64,000 nt of DNA from Luteimicrobium sp049844995 (GTDB taxonomy: Bacteria; Actinomycetota; Actinomycetes; Actinomycetales; Cellulomonadaceae): NCBI RefSeq assembly GCF_049844995.1, contig NZ_JBNCMC010000013.1, positions 10,063-74,062 of the forward strand, in the 5' to 3' direction. Every line of letters starts with the position of its first letter. Within the stretch, counting starts at the first letter, position 1. Below the pieces are notes generated by a model. It was not told the DNA's origin. It did no database searches and saw nothing but the letters and a program-made list of their open reading frames with translations. Positions 14,866 through 23,055 of this stretch are shown in pieces. Made by a program: the position numbers and the translations under genes.

Positions 14866-15309
14866 ATGGACAGCGACGTCACGCCGGACGAGCTCCGGGC
14901 ACTCGCGGCACGCTTCACCGACGAGGTGCTCAACGGGCACGACCTGGGTGCCGCGCTCGACGACCTCGTCGCCGAGGACTTCGTCGAGCAGAACCCGCTG
15001 CCCGGCCAGGGGCCGGGGCGGGCGGGGTTGGCCGACGTGCTCGCGGGGATGGTCGCCGGGTTCCCGGACATGCACTGGGACGTGCTCGACACCCTCGTCG
15101 AGGGGGACCGGATCATGAGCCTCTCGACCTGGACCGGCACGCACGACGGCGAGTTCATGGGCATCCCGCCCACCGGCCGCACCGTGAGCGTCGAGGCGTG
15201 GACGATCGACCGGTACCGGGACGGCCGGCTCGTCGAGAGCCGCATCCTCATGGATGTCACCGGGCTGCTCGGGCAGCTCGGCGTCGCGCCCACGCCCGCC
15301 GACGGCTGA
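14866..15309 (+). CDS. SnoaL-like ester cyclase family protein
   Basis: The 147-residue protein has the SnoaL/NTF2-like cone fold: FTDEVLNGHDLGAALDDLVAEDFVEQNP, with LNGHD and VAEDFVEQNP most typical, then GFPDMHWDVLDTLVEGDRI and WTGTHDGEFMGIPPTGR. Polyketide cyclases and many uncharacterised proteins share it. GAGGGAGGCAGCG before the ATG is a good ribosome site. A TAGCGT hexamer at 14801-14806 may be its -10 box; otherwise the 173-bp gap upstream holds nothing I can name. No polyketide genes are nearby. Confidence 0.8.
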   Translation: MDSDVTPDELRALAARFTDEVLNGHDLGAALDDLVAEDFVEQNPLPGQGPGRAGLADVLAGMVAGFPDMHWDVLDTLVEGDRIMSLSTWTGTHDGEFMGIPPTGRTVSVEAWTIDRYRDGRLVESRILMDVTGLLGQLGVAPTPADG

Positions 15310-15401
15310 GCCCGCGCGTTCACGGGCCGGAACGCCGCTCGGCACGGCGGGGCCGTATGCGACCGTCTCCTGGACGCTCGGGACGGAAGTGAGGTGGCGT
15401 G

Positions 15402-15755
15402 ATGCCCAAGACGGTGGTCCACGTGTTCCATGACGACGACGATGCGGTCGTGACGGGCACCCGCGTCGCGCAGCGCATGCTCGAGGTCGCCGGGGAGCGG
15501 GGTGTGGAGGTCGAGGTCTTCTGCTTCGGGCCGGCACAACGCCGCCTCGGCCGTCAGGACGGCGAGGCGGACGCCAACTTCAACCGGCAGCTCGACGAGC
15601 TGGTCGCCGCAGGCGTCGTCGTAGGTGCCTGCGTCAACTCCGCGCGGGCCGACGGCGCCCTGGACGACCTGACCGCTCGGGGCTTCGACCTGCAGGTCGC
15701 GCGCGACGCGTTCCTGCGCTTCACGCTCGAGGGGGCGACAGTCGTCTCGTTCTGA
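15402..15755 (+). CDS. DsrE-family-like protein
   Basis: The 117-residue protein resembles small DsrE/YchN-fold proteins: KTVVHVFHDDDD at the N terminus, then VEVFCFGPAQRRL and a region DELVAAGVVVGACVNSARA in the position of the conserved cysteine. Such proteins take part in sulfur relay or have unknown roles. The ATG follows GAGGTGGCGTG. The call is by fold pattern only and the partner is unknown. Confidence 0.6.
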   Translation: MPKTVVHVFHDDDDAVVTGTRVAQRMLEVAGERGVEVEVFCFGPAQRRLGRQDGEADANFNRQLDELVAAGVVVGACVNSARADGALDDLTARGFDLQVARDAFLRFTLEGATVVSF

Positions 15756-15772
15756 CGTCGTCGCCGGACGCG

Positions 15773-16276
15773 CTACCCCTGCTCGCCGCGGAACGCGGCC
15801 TCGAGCGCCGCGACGTCGAGCTTGCCCATCTTCATCATCGCGTCGAACGCGCGACCGGCGGCGACACGGTCGGGGTCGGCCAGGATCTCGCCCATGCGCT
15901 TGGGCACGATCTGCCAGCTCAGCCCGAACTTGTCCTTGAGCCAGCCGCACGGGCCGGGCTCCCCGCCGTCGGCGGTCAGCCTCTCCCAGTACTCGTCGAC
16001 CTGCGCCTGGTCGTCGCAGTCGACGACGATCGACGCGGCCTCCGTGTGCGGGAACATGGGGCCGCCGTTGAGGGCCTGGACGTGCAGGCCGTCGATCTCG
16101 AAGTCGACGAGGAACACCGAACCCGGCACCGCCTTGACCCCCGGGCCCTGCTCGGGCGTCGCCTCGTCGTGACGCACGACCTGGATGATCCGCGAGTTCG
16201 GGAAGATCGACACGTACAGCTCGGCGGCCTCCTCCGCCTTCGACTCGTACCAGAGGCCCAAGTAGGTGCTGCCCAT
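15773..16276 (-). CDS. VOC-superfamily (PhnB/3-demethylubiquinone methyltransferase-like) protein
   Basis: The 167-residue protein matches the PhnB-like glyoxalase-fold family: LWYESKAEEAAELYVSIFPNS, seen as LWYESKAEEAAE and YVSIFPNSRI, then FEIDGLHVQALNGGPMFPHTEAAS and the C-terminal GWLKDKFGLSWQIVPKRM. Despite the older methyltransferase name these proteins lack a methyl-donor site and their function is unknown. GAAGGAG precedes the ATG. The gene converges with the DsrE-like gene, 17 bp apart. Confidence 0.87.
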   Translation of the reverse strand: MGSTYLGLWYESKAEEAAELYVSIFPNSRIIQVVRHDEATPEQGPGVKAVPGSVFLVDFEIDGLHVQALNGGPMFPHTEAASIVVDCDDQAQVDEYWERLTADGGEPGPCGWLKDKFGLSWQIVPKRMGEILADPDRVAAGRAFDAMMKMGKLDVAALEAAFRGEQG

Positions 16277-16376
16277 GACCGGCTCCTTCGCTCCGGGGCG
16301 GGCCGTGTGCCCACCCTCACACCAGGACAGACCCTCCCCGCCGGGATTTCTCATCGAGCGGGGCTAGCGTCGAACC

Positions 16377-16700
16377 ATGGCTTCCTCCTTCCCCACCGCC
16401 CCGCTCGTCGCCGGCTCCCTCGTCGGGGGCTACGCCGTCGGGCGCGCGACGAAGGTCCGGGCGCTCGCGGGCGTCGTCCTCGCGGCGGGCGGCGTGCTCG
16501 CCGGCCGGCAGTGGCTCGCGAAGTCCGGCCCCGGCACGACGGCGGCGCTCGCCGCCACGTACGTCGGGGCGTTCGGGCTGTCGCACCCGCTCGCGAAGCG
16601 GATCGGCGCGTGGCCGGCCGTGCTCACCGTCGCGGGCGTCGCGGCGGGCGCGGCCTGGGCGCTGTCGGACCGGGCGCCGGCGGCGGCTCAGGCCGACTGA
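16377..16700 (+). CDS. Small membrane protein, unknown function
   Basis: The 107-residue protein is Gly/Ala-rich with four predicted short membrane segments (about residues 7-22, 27-43, 53-68 and 78-95). TAGCGT at 16365-16370 is followed after 6 nt by the ATG, so the transcript is probably leaderless. Its 3' end overlaps the convergent MOSC gene by 13 bp. No domain is recognised. Confidence 0.6.
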   Translation: MASSFPTAPLVAGSLVGGYAVGRATKVRALAGVVLAAGGVLAGRQWLAKSGPGTTAALAATYVGAFGLSHPLAKRIGAWPAVLTVAGVAAGAAWALSDRAPAAAQAD

Positions 16701-17377
16701 GCGACCGCCACCGTCGCGCGCTCGCGCACCTCGTCCGACAGCCGGACGTCCCCGGCGGCCTCGGCGTCGAGCAGCCGCCGCGACACGTCGCCGCGCGTCT
16801 CGTGCGCGGTGGTGCGTGACGCGAACCAGTCGGCGACGGTCACGCCGTGGTCGGGCCGGTGCTCGACGACGACCTCGTCGCCGGCCCGCAGGTCCCCCGT
16901 CTCGAGGACGCGCAGGTAGCAGCCCACCCGGTTCGCCTCGGTGAACCGCTTGACCCACCGGGGCAGGCCCATGCGGCGCGCGAACGTCGCGCACGGCGAC
17001 CGCTCGTGCGTCACCTCGAGCAGCGCCGTCCCCACCCGCCACCGTTCGCCGACGACGGCGCGGCTCGCCTCGATCCCCCGCGTGCGCAGGTTCTCACCGA
17101 ACAGCCCCGGCGTGATGGTGTGGCCGAGCTCGGCGGCCCACCAGTCCGCGTCCTCCTGGGAGTACGCGTAGACGGCCTGGTCCTCGCCGCCGTGGTGCGC
17201 GCGGTCGGCCTGGACGTCGGCGAACAGCCCGAGCCGCCGCACGTGCACCGGGCCGTCGACCGGACGCTTGTCGATCGCCGTCACACCCACGGCGCCGTCG
17301 TCGGGCAGGAGGGCGTGGACGCGGCAGACGGCGAGCACGGTGCCCGACGTCGGGGCGGCAGGCGGCGTGGGAGGCAT
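16688..17377 (-). CDS. MOSC domain-containing protein (YiiM-like)
   Basis: The 229-residue protein carries a MOSC domain: a GLFADVQADRAHHGGEDQAVY region, typical as the DRAHHGGEDQAVYAYS block near residue 60, then GLFGENLRTRGI and the conserved cysteine in SPCATFARRMG. MOSC proteins bind molybdenum cofactor or handle sulfur from it; YiiM members reduce N-hydroxylated compounds. GGGAGA sits 9 nt before the chosen ATG; an in-frame ATG three codons upstream has no room for a ribosome site. A cofactor-using nitrate reductase occurs much further along at 55.5 kb and is not linked. Confidence 0.87.
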   Translation of the reverse strand: MPPTPPAAPTSGTVLAVCRVHALLPDDGAVGVTAIDKRPVDGPVHVRRLGLFADVQADRAHHGGEDQAVYAYSQEDADWWAAELGHTITPGLFGENLRTRGIEASRAVVGERWRVGTALLEVTHERSPCATFARRMGLPRWVKRFTEANRVGCYLRVLETGDLRAGDEVVVEHRPDHGVTVADWFASRTTAHETRGDVSRRLLDAEAAGDVRLSDEVRERATVAVAQSA

Positions 17378-17458
17378 GGTCCGCATTCTCCCGCGTTTGC
17401 GCTGACGGTGGTGGGAGCCCAGCCTGGAGAAGCCCAGGTGTCGAGGCCGGAGGTTCGC

Positions 17459-20266
17459 ATGACGACGACGTACGTGTACGACTTCACGCAGGGCGACAAG
17501 GACCGGGCCGACCTGCTCGGGGGCAAGGGCGCGAACCTCGCCGAGATGACGCGCCTGGGCCTCCCGGTGCCCCCCGGCTTCACCATCACGACCGAGGCGT
17601 GCCGCGAGTACCTGGCCCGCGGTACGGAGCCCGGCGAGCTGCGCGTCCAGGTCACGACGGCGCTGCGCCACCTGGAGGACAAGGTCGGCCGGCAGCTCGG
17701 GACGCGGCGCGACCCGCTGCTCGTGTCGGTGCGGTCGGGGGCCCGGTTCTCGATGCCGGGGATGATGGACACGGTCCTCAACGTGGGGCTCAACGACGAG
17801 TCCGTGCAGGGCCTCGCGGAGGAGTCGACCGACGAGCGCTTCGCCTGGGACTCCTACCGGCGGCTCGTCCAGATGTTCGGCGCGACCGTCCTCGAGATCC
17901 CCGCCGAGGTGTTCGCGGCGGCGCTCGACGACGCGAAGGCGGCCCGCGGCCGGGCCACCGGTGGCGGCCCGGTCGCCGACGTGGACCTCACCGCCGACGA
18001 CCTGCGCGCGCTCGTCGCCACGTACCGCGGCATCGTCCGGGAGCGCACGGGACGCGACTTCCCCCAGGACCCGCGCGAGCAGCTCGACCTCGCGATCCGC
18101 GCCGTCTTCGACTCGTGGAACACCGACCGCGCCCGCCTGTACCGGCGTCGCGAGCGCATCCCCCAGGACCTCGGGACGGCCGTCAACGTCGTGACCATGG
18201 TGTTCGGGAACCTCGGCGACACGAGCGGCACCGGCGTCGCCTTCACGCGCGACCCCGCGACCGGCGCCCCCGGTGCGTACGGGGACTACCTGCAGAACGC
18301 GCAGGGCGAGGACGTCGTCGCCGGCATCCGGAACACCCTGTCCCTCGACGACCTGCACCGCGTCGACCCGCTGTCCCACCACCAGCTCCTGCTGGCCATG
18401 CGCCGGCTCGAGACGCACTACCGCGACCTGTGCGACGTCGAGTTCACGATCGAGCGCGGCCACCTGTGGATGCTCCAGACGCGCGTCGGCAAGCGCACAC
18501 CCGCCGCGGCGTTCCGGATCGCGACCGCGCTCGTCGACGAGCAGCTCATCACCGAGGACGAGGCGCTCCAGCGGGTCACGGGCGAGCAGCTCGCGTCGCT
18601 CCTGTTCCCGCAGTTCGCCCGGTCCGCCGACGACGGCGCGGCCCCCCGCGCGCTCACGGCCGGCATGGCCGCGTCCCCCGGGGCGGCGGTGGGGAGGATC
18701 GTGCTGCGGTCCGCCGACGCCGTCGCTGCAGCCGAGCGCGGTGAGCACGTCATCCTCGTCCGGCGCGAGACCAACCCCGACGACCTCGGCGGCATGATCG
18801 CCGCGCAGGGCATCCTCACGTCGCGCGGCGGCAAGACGTCGCACGCGGCCGTCGTCGCACGCGGCATGGGTCGCACGTGCATCGTCGGTGCGGAGGACCT
18901 CGACGTCGACGAGGACGCCGGGACGGTGACCGTCCGGTCCGCAGGCGGCGGCGAGCCGACCGTGCTGCAGCGCGGCGACGAGATCAGCATCGACGGCTCG
19001 ACGGGCGAGGTGTTCGTCGGGTCCGTGCCCGTCGTGCCCTCGCCCGTGGAGCGCTACCTCGAGCAGGGCCTCGACGCCGTCGTCGGGGTCGACGGGTCCG
19101 GCCGGGGGCTGGACGAGCAGACCGTGAACCTCCTGCACGCGGTCGACCGGCTGCTGCGGCACGCCGACGCGCGGCGGCGCCTGCGCGTCGAGGCCAACGC
19201 CGACGTCCCCGACGACGCGGCTCGGGCGCGGCGGCTCGGCGCGGAGGGCATCGGGCTGGCGAGGACCGAGCACATGTTCCTCGGGGAGCGGCGCGCGCTC
19301 GTCGAGCAGATCGTCCTCGCCGACGACGTCGCCGAGCGCGACATCGCGCTCGACCAGCTCCTCCCGCTCCAGCGCGACGACTTCCGCGGGATCCTCGAGG
19401 CGATGGACGGGCTGCCGGTGACGATCCGGCTGCTCGACCCGCCGCTCCACGAGTTCCTGCCCGACCGCACGGCGCTCGCGGTCAAGGTCGCGGTCGCGCA
19501 CGACCGCCGGAACCACGGCGTCCAGGTGGGCGTAGCCGACGAGGAGATCGCGGCTGACGAGAAGAAGCTGGCCGCGCTCGATCGGCTCCAGGAGGCCAAC
19601 CCCATGCTCGGTGTGCGGGGCGTGCGGCTCGGGCTGCTCGTGCCCGGGCTGTTCGCGATGCAGGTGCGGGCGATCGTCGAGGCCGCGGTGGGGCTGGTGC
19701 GCGAGGGCAAGCACCCCCGACCGGAGGTCATGGTGCCGCTCGTCGGGTCGGTGCGGGAGCTGCAGATCGTGCGCGACGAGGTCGAGTCCGTCGTCCGGGG
19801 CGTCACCGCGCTGGCCGGGGTGGACCTCCGGGTGCCCGTGGGCACGATGATCGAGCTGCCCCGCGCCGCGCTCACCGCCCACCGCATCGCGACCGAGGCC
19901 GACTTCTTCTCGTTCGGCACCAACGACCTCACGCAGACCACGTGGGGGTTCTCGCGCGACGACGTCGAACGGACGCTGTTCACCACCTACCTCGACAACG
20001 GGGTGCTGACCATCTCGCCGTTCGAGACCATCGACGCGGACGGCGTCGGGCGGCTGGTGCGGATCGCGGTCGAGGAGGCGCGGGCCACGAAGCCCGGGCT
20101 CGAGCTCGGCGTGTGCGGCGAGCACGGCGGCGACCCCGAGTCGATCCGGTTCTTCCACGACGCGGGACTCGACTACGTGTCGTGCTCCCCCTTCCGCGTG
20201 CCCGTGGCGCGGTTGGAGGCGGGCCGCGCTGCGACGGCCGACGCGCCGTCGTCGTCGAGCCGGTAG
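17459..20266 (+). CDS. ppdK: Pyruvate, phosphate dikinase
   Basis: This 935-residue enzyme interconverts ATP, phosphate and pyruvate with AMP, pyrophosphate and phosphoenolpyruvate. In order it has the ATP-grasp start (DLLGGKGANLAEMTRLGLPVP, seen as GGKGANLAEM and PVPPGFTITTEAC), the swivelling phosphohistidine domain with GGKTSHAAVVARGMG (His near residue 461), and the TIM barrel with FGTNDLTQTTWGFSRDD and the C-terminal CGEHGGDPESIRFF. Length is slightly above the usual 875-900. GGAGG lies before the ATG with good spacing. It stands alone, so it may serve glycolysis or gluconeogenesis. Confidence 0.96.
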   Translation: MTTTYVYDFTQGDKDRADLLGGKGANLAEMTRLGLPVPPGFTITTEACREYLARGTEPGELRVQVTTALRHLEDKVGRQLGTRRDPLLVSVRSGARFSMPGMMDTVLNVGLNDESVQGLAEESTDERFAWDSYRRLVQMFGATVLEIPAEVFAAALDDAKAARGRATGGGPVADVDLTADDLRALVATYRGIVRERTGRDFPQDPREQLDLAIRAVFDSWNTDRARLYRRRERIPQDLGTAVNVVTMVFGNLGDTSGTGVAFTRDPATGAPGAYGDYLQNAQGEDVVAGIRNTLSLDDLHRVDPLSHHQLLLAMRRLETHYRDLCDVEFTIERGHLWMLQTRVGKRTPAAAFRIATALVDEQLITEDEALQRVTGEQLASLLFPQFARSADDGAAPRALTAGMAASPGAAVGRIVLRSADAVAAAERGEHVILVRRETNPDDLGGMIAAQGILTSRGGKTSHAAVVARGMGRTCIVGAEDLDVDEDAGTVTVRSAGGGEPTVLQRGDEISIDGSTGEVFVGSVPVVPSPVERYLEQGLDAVVGVDGSGRGLDEQTVNLLHAVDRLLRHADARRRLRVEANADVPDDAARARRLGAEGIGLARTEHMFLGERRALVEQIVLADDVAERDIALDQLLPLQRDDFRGILEAMDGLPVTIRLLDPPLHEFLPDRTALAVKVAVAHDRRNHGVQVGVADEEIAADEKKLAALDRLQEANPMLGVRGVRLGLLVPGLFAMQVRAIVEAAVGLVREGKHPRPEVMVPLVGSVRELQIVRDEVESVVRGVTALAGVDLRVPVGTMIELPRAALTAHRIATEADFFSFGTNDLTQTTWGFSRDDVERTLFTTYLDNGVLTISPFETIDADGVGRLVRIAVEEARATKPGLELGVCGEHGGDPESIRFFHDAGLDYVSCSPFRVPVARLEAGRAATADAPSSSSR

Positions 20267-20273
20267 CCGCGGG

Positions 20274-20852
20274 TCAGTCGCGCAGGATGCGCTGGAACAG
20301 GACGTGGTCGCGCCAGCGGCCGGCGATGCGGAGGTAGTCGCGAGCCAGCCCGAACCGCTCGAAGCCCGCGCGGGTCAGCACCCGCTGCGAGCGCTCGTTC
20401 TCCGGCAGCGTCCCCGCCTGCAGCCGGTGCAGGCCGAGGTCGTCCCGGGCGATCCCGACGACGGCGCTCACGGCCGCCGACATGAGCCCGCGTCCCTGCA
20501 GCGCACGGTCCGTCCAGTACCCGAGGTCCGCGGACTCGAACGCGCCCCGGGTGATGCCCGACAGCGTCAGCGTGCCGACGACCTCGATGCCGCGCGCCGC
20601 CCCCGTGGGCGCGGGCCGCGCGAGGACCAGCGGCAGCGCCGCGCCGGTCTTGAGTCCGTGCAGCAGTCCCTCCACCCGTATCGCCTGGGTCCGCTCGGTC
20701 GCGAAGTCGTCGGACCGGGCCGGCTCCCACGGAGCGAGGTGCTCCGCGTTCCGCGCGTACGCCTCGGCGAGGGCAGGGGCGTCGTCGGAGGCGAGCAGGC
20801 GGAGGACGACGCCATCGGGCAGCGAGACGCGGGGCAAGGTCGGTGCGGACAC
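20274..20852 (-). CDS. GNAT family acetyltransferase (RimJ-like)
   Basis: The 192-residue protein has the RimJ-type GNAT pattern: LRLLASDDAPALAEAYARNAEHL near the N terminus (ASDDAPALAEAY most typical), DLGYWTDRALQGRGLMSAAV for acetyl-CoA binding (Q-x-x-G-x-G/A form QGRGLM) and LHRLQAGTLPENERSQRVLTRAGF at the end. Such enzymes acetylate N-termini of ribosomal proteins or other amines. The GTG start follows TAGGCT by exactly 6 nt on the minus strand (plus 20859-20864), so it is probably leaderless. It converges on ppdK, 7 bp apart. Confidence 0.88.
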   Translation of the reverse strand: MSAPTLPRVSLPDGVVLRLLASDDAPALAEAYARNAEHLAPWEPARSDDFATERTQAIRVEGLLHGLKTGAALPLVLARPAPTGAARGIEVVGTLTLSGITRGAFESADLGYWTDRALQGRGLMSAAVSAVVGIARDDLGLHRLQAGTLPENERSQRVLTRAGFERFGLARDYLRIAGRWRDHVLFQRILRD

Positions 20853-20897
20853 GGTCCGAGCCTAGCCAGCGCTCCCTGCCACGACGCCGTCGACGCT

Positions 20898-21371
20898 TCA
20901 CGGGAGGGCGAGGACCCCGCAGAGCGCGGCCACGGCCACGCCCTGGAGCACGAAGCGGAGCGTGACGACGCTCTCCCACCTGTCCTGGAGCGCCCGGGCA
21001 TCGGCCGGCACCTCGCCGGCGAACGCCGCCGCCGTGAGGCGCTTGTTGATCGGCGCGGCGACGACCTTGTAGATCACGAGCCAGACGACGAGGGCGACGG
21101 TGGCGACGGCCGCCGCCGCCGTGGCCCAGCCTCGGCCCGCGACGGCGGCGGCCACGCCGGCGAGCACGGTCGCGACGACGCTGAGGGCGCCGGGGATCGG
21201 GAAGCGGCGGTCGCCGTAGTAGTGGCCGAAGCCGGTGACCGTGACGAGGGTGCGGTCGTCGACGCGCGCGTACGTGGGGCGCAGGACGAGCGCGCCGCTG
21301 GCGTCGGTGCCGTAGATCATGCCCGCGCACAGGACGGCGACGACGGCGATGAGGTAGCTGGCGAGTTCCAT
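20898..21371 (-). CDS. DUF1772-like membrane protein
   Basis: The 157-residue protein has four transmembrane segments and the DUF1772/anthrone-oxygenase-like layout, with a short conserved ALVLRPTYAR after helix 1 and PINKRLTA after helix 3. Function is unknown in bacteria. GGGAGCACGACC precedes the ATG. It is divergent from a TetR gene, and an operator-like repeat overlaps its TAGATT -10 box, so it is the likely target of that regulator. Confidence 0.72.
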   Translation of the reverse strand: MELASYLIAVVAVLCAGMIYGTDASGALVLRPTYARVDDRTLVTVTGFGHYYGDRRFPIPGALSVVATVLAGVAAAVAGRGWATAAAAVATVALVVWLVIYKVVAAPINKRLTAAAFAGEVPADARALQDRWESVVTLRFVLQGVAVAALCGVLALP

Positions 21372-21395
21372 GGTCGTGCTCCCTGTCGATCGAAT

Positions 21396-21461
21396 CTATC
21401 AGTGCTAGGTACGAGAGCGACGCTACATTGCCGCCACTCGGTTGTCTAGCACTGCTAGGCT
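21396..21461. promoter_or_regulatory. Two TetR operators and divergent promoters
   Basis: CTAGCA-C-TGCTAG at 21446-21458 is a perfect palindrome overlapping the TAGGCT -10 box (21456-21461) of the TetR gene. CTATCA-G-TGCTAG at 21396-21408 is a near-copy overlapping the leftward -10 box TAGATT of the DUF1772 gene. Matching sites at both promoters fit repression of the target and autorepression. Confidence 0.72.
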
Positions 21462-21467
21462 CGACCC

Positions 21468-22055
21468 ATGAGCGAGAATCCGACCCAGCGCCGCCGCGAG
21501 CGGGAGCGGACCGAGCGGCGGCAGCTGATCGTCGACTCGGCGCGCGAGCTCGCCGAGGCCGAGGGCTGGGACGCCGTGACCACGCGGCGGCTCGCCGACA
21601 CGATCGAGTACTCCCAGCCCGTGCTCTACAGCCACTTCGCCAACCGGACGGCGATCGTCGACGCGGTGGCCGTCGAGGGCTGCGGGGAGCTCGCCGACGT
21701 CCTGCGGTCGGCGGGCGCGAGCGCCGTGGACCGGGCTTCCCGCGCTGCCGCCGTCGCGCAGGCCTACCTCGACTTCGCGGAGCAGCACCCCGCGCTCTAC
21801 GACGCGATGTTCGTGCTCGCGTCCGACCTGCCGTTCGGAACGGCCGACGCGCCGCCTGCGCTGCTCGACGCCTTCGGCGAGCTGCGGGACGCGTTCGCCC
21901 CCGACGAGCCGCAGCCCGGCGCCGACGTCCTCACCGAGGTGGTGTGGAGCGCGCTGCACGGGCTCGTCGTGCTGGAGCGCGGGGGGCGACTCCGGCCCGG
22001 CCAGCGCGCCGCGCGGCTCCCGCGCCTGCTCGCGCTCGTCGGCGCCGCGCGCTGA
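21468..22055 (+). CDS. TetR-family regulator with WHG-type C-terminal domain
   Basis: The 195-residue regulator has a TetR helix-turn-helix at about residues 15-62 (RRQLIVDSARELAEAEGWDAV, seen as IVDSARELAEAEGWDAVTTR, then YSQPVLYSHFANRTAIVDAV). The C-terminal ligand domain contains the EVVWSALHGLVVLERGGR motif of the WHG group. TAGGCT lies exactly 6 nt before the ATG. It should repress the divergent DUF1772 gene and itself through the two operators in the 96-bp gap. The inducer is unknown. Confidence 0.88.
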   Translation: MSENPTQRRRERERTERRQLIVDSARELAEAEGWDAVTTRRLADTIEYSQPVLYSHFANRTAIVDAVAVEGCGELADVLRSAGASAVDRASRAAAVAQAYLDFAEQHPALYDAMFVLASDLPFGTADAPPALLDAFGELRDAFAPDEPQPGADVLTEVVWSALHGLVVLERGGRLRPGQRAARLPRLLALVGAAR

Positions 22056-22076
22056 CCTGCCCGGTTCGGGAGCGCG

Positions 22077-22136
22077 GAAGGGCCCGCCGGGATTCCCGGC
22101 GGGCCCTTCGGTGCTGGTCCGGCCTCGTGCCGGACC
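22077..22136. terminator. Strong hairpin pair between convergent genes
   Basis: GAAGGGCCCGCCGGG (22077-22091) pairs perfectly with CCCGGCGGGCCCTTC (22095-22109) around a 3-nt loop, a 15-bp stem. A second hairpin, GGTCCGGC and GCCGGACC, follows at 22116-22136. They sit between the stop codons of the TetR and Ig-like genes and probably terminate both. Confidence 0.85.
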
Positions 22137-22140
22137 GACG

Positions 22141-22878
22141 TCACTTGAGGTGGACGACGACCGCCGTGCTCGTCTTCGAGGCGTACGAGGCGCTGCCCGC
22201 GTAGACGACCGTGTAGGTCGCGCTGTGGCCCGGCTTGAACGTCTTGGAGTACGTGCCCTTCGACGACGTCTTGAGGGTCGTGAGGAGCTTCTTGGGCGCA
22301 GACCCGGCCGGGTCGGCGTAGATCTTCACGGTCTGGCCCGCGAACGCCGCGGCCTTCGTGGTCGAGCCGCTCGCCACGACCCGCGTCAGCGTGCCGCTCA
22401 GCGAGACGGTCGAGCCCTTCGCGATGGTCGTCTTCGACGCCTTGAGCGACAGGCCCGTGGCGCGCTTGACGGTGACGATCTTCGTGACGTCGATCGTCGG
22501 GTCCTCGTCGTCCAGCCCACCCGCGAGGATCTCGACGTGGTACTTGCCCGGCTTCGTCGTCTTCGGGACCGTCAGCGTCGCCTTGTACGTCCTGGAGGTC
22601 GAAGACGTTCGGGTCAGCTCCGCGCCGCCGGCGGCGCTGAGCTCGTCGATCTCCAGGGCGATCTCGGCCTTGGCGTCGAGGGCCCGGTTGAAGGTGACCG
22701 TCACGGGGAGCTTCCCGTTCGTGGCCGAGTGCAGCACGAGCGACGTGGGGACGGAGACCGTGGTCGCCTTCAGCGCGACCGGCGTGGCGGTCGAGGTGGC
22801 GGCGATCGCCGGGGCAGCGGCCCCGCCGACGAGGAGCGCACCGGCGACGAGACCGGCGGCGAGGGACCTGCGGATCAT
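22141..22878 (-). CDS. Secreted bacterial Ig-like repeat protein
   Basis: The 245-residue protein starts with a clear Sec signal peptide (MIRRSLAAGLVAGALLVGG, cleavage near APAIAA, residue 27). The rest is beta-rich and Thr/Lys/Ser-rich, with a second domain from about residue 143 (GLSLKASKTTIAKGSTVSLSG, seen as LKASKTTIAKGSTVSLSGTL) matching bacterial Ig-like modules and ending in YAGSASYASKTST. It lacks an anchor or catalytic motif. Likely an extracellular or wall-associated protein. The 177 bp to the divergent ligase gene contain a small CCGGGG-T-CCCCGG palindrome and nothing else clear. Confidence 0.8.
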   Translation of the reverse strand: MIRRSLAAGLVAGALLVGGAAAPAIAATSTATPVALKATTVSVPTSLVLHSATNGKLPVTVTFNRALDAKAEIALEIDELSAAGGAELTRTSSTSRTYKATLTVPKTTKPGKYHVEILAGGLDDEDPTIDVTKIVTVKRATGLSLKASKTTIAKGSTVSLSGTLTRVVASGSTTKAAAFAGQTVKIYADPAGSAPKKLLTTLKTSSKGTYSKTFKPGHSATYTVVYAGSASYASKTSTAVVVHLK

Positions 22879-23055
22879 GCGAGTTCTCGATTCTGACGCC
22901 GGGGTCCCCGGTGGACCGCGCGTCGGGCCCCCGAATCGTACTGGACTGGAACGACACCGCTATCGGCCTTTCGGGCGAACAGCACGCGGCGGGCAGGTGA
23001 ATCTTTCGGGGCGCCGTCACCGAGAGAACGTGGGCGACCGGCGAGAGCATGAGAC

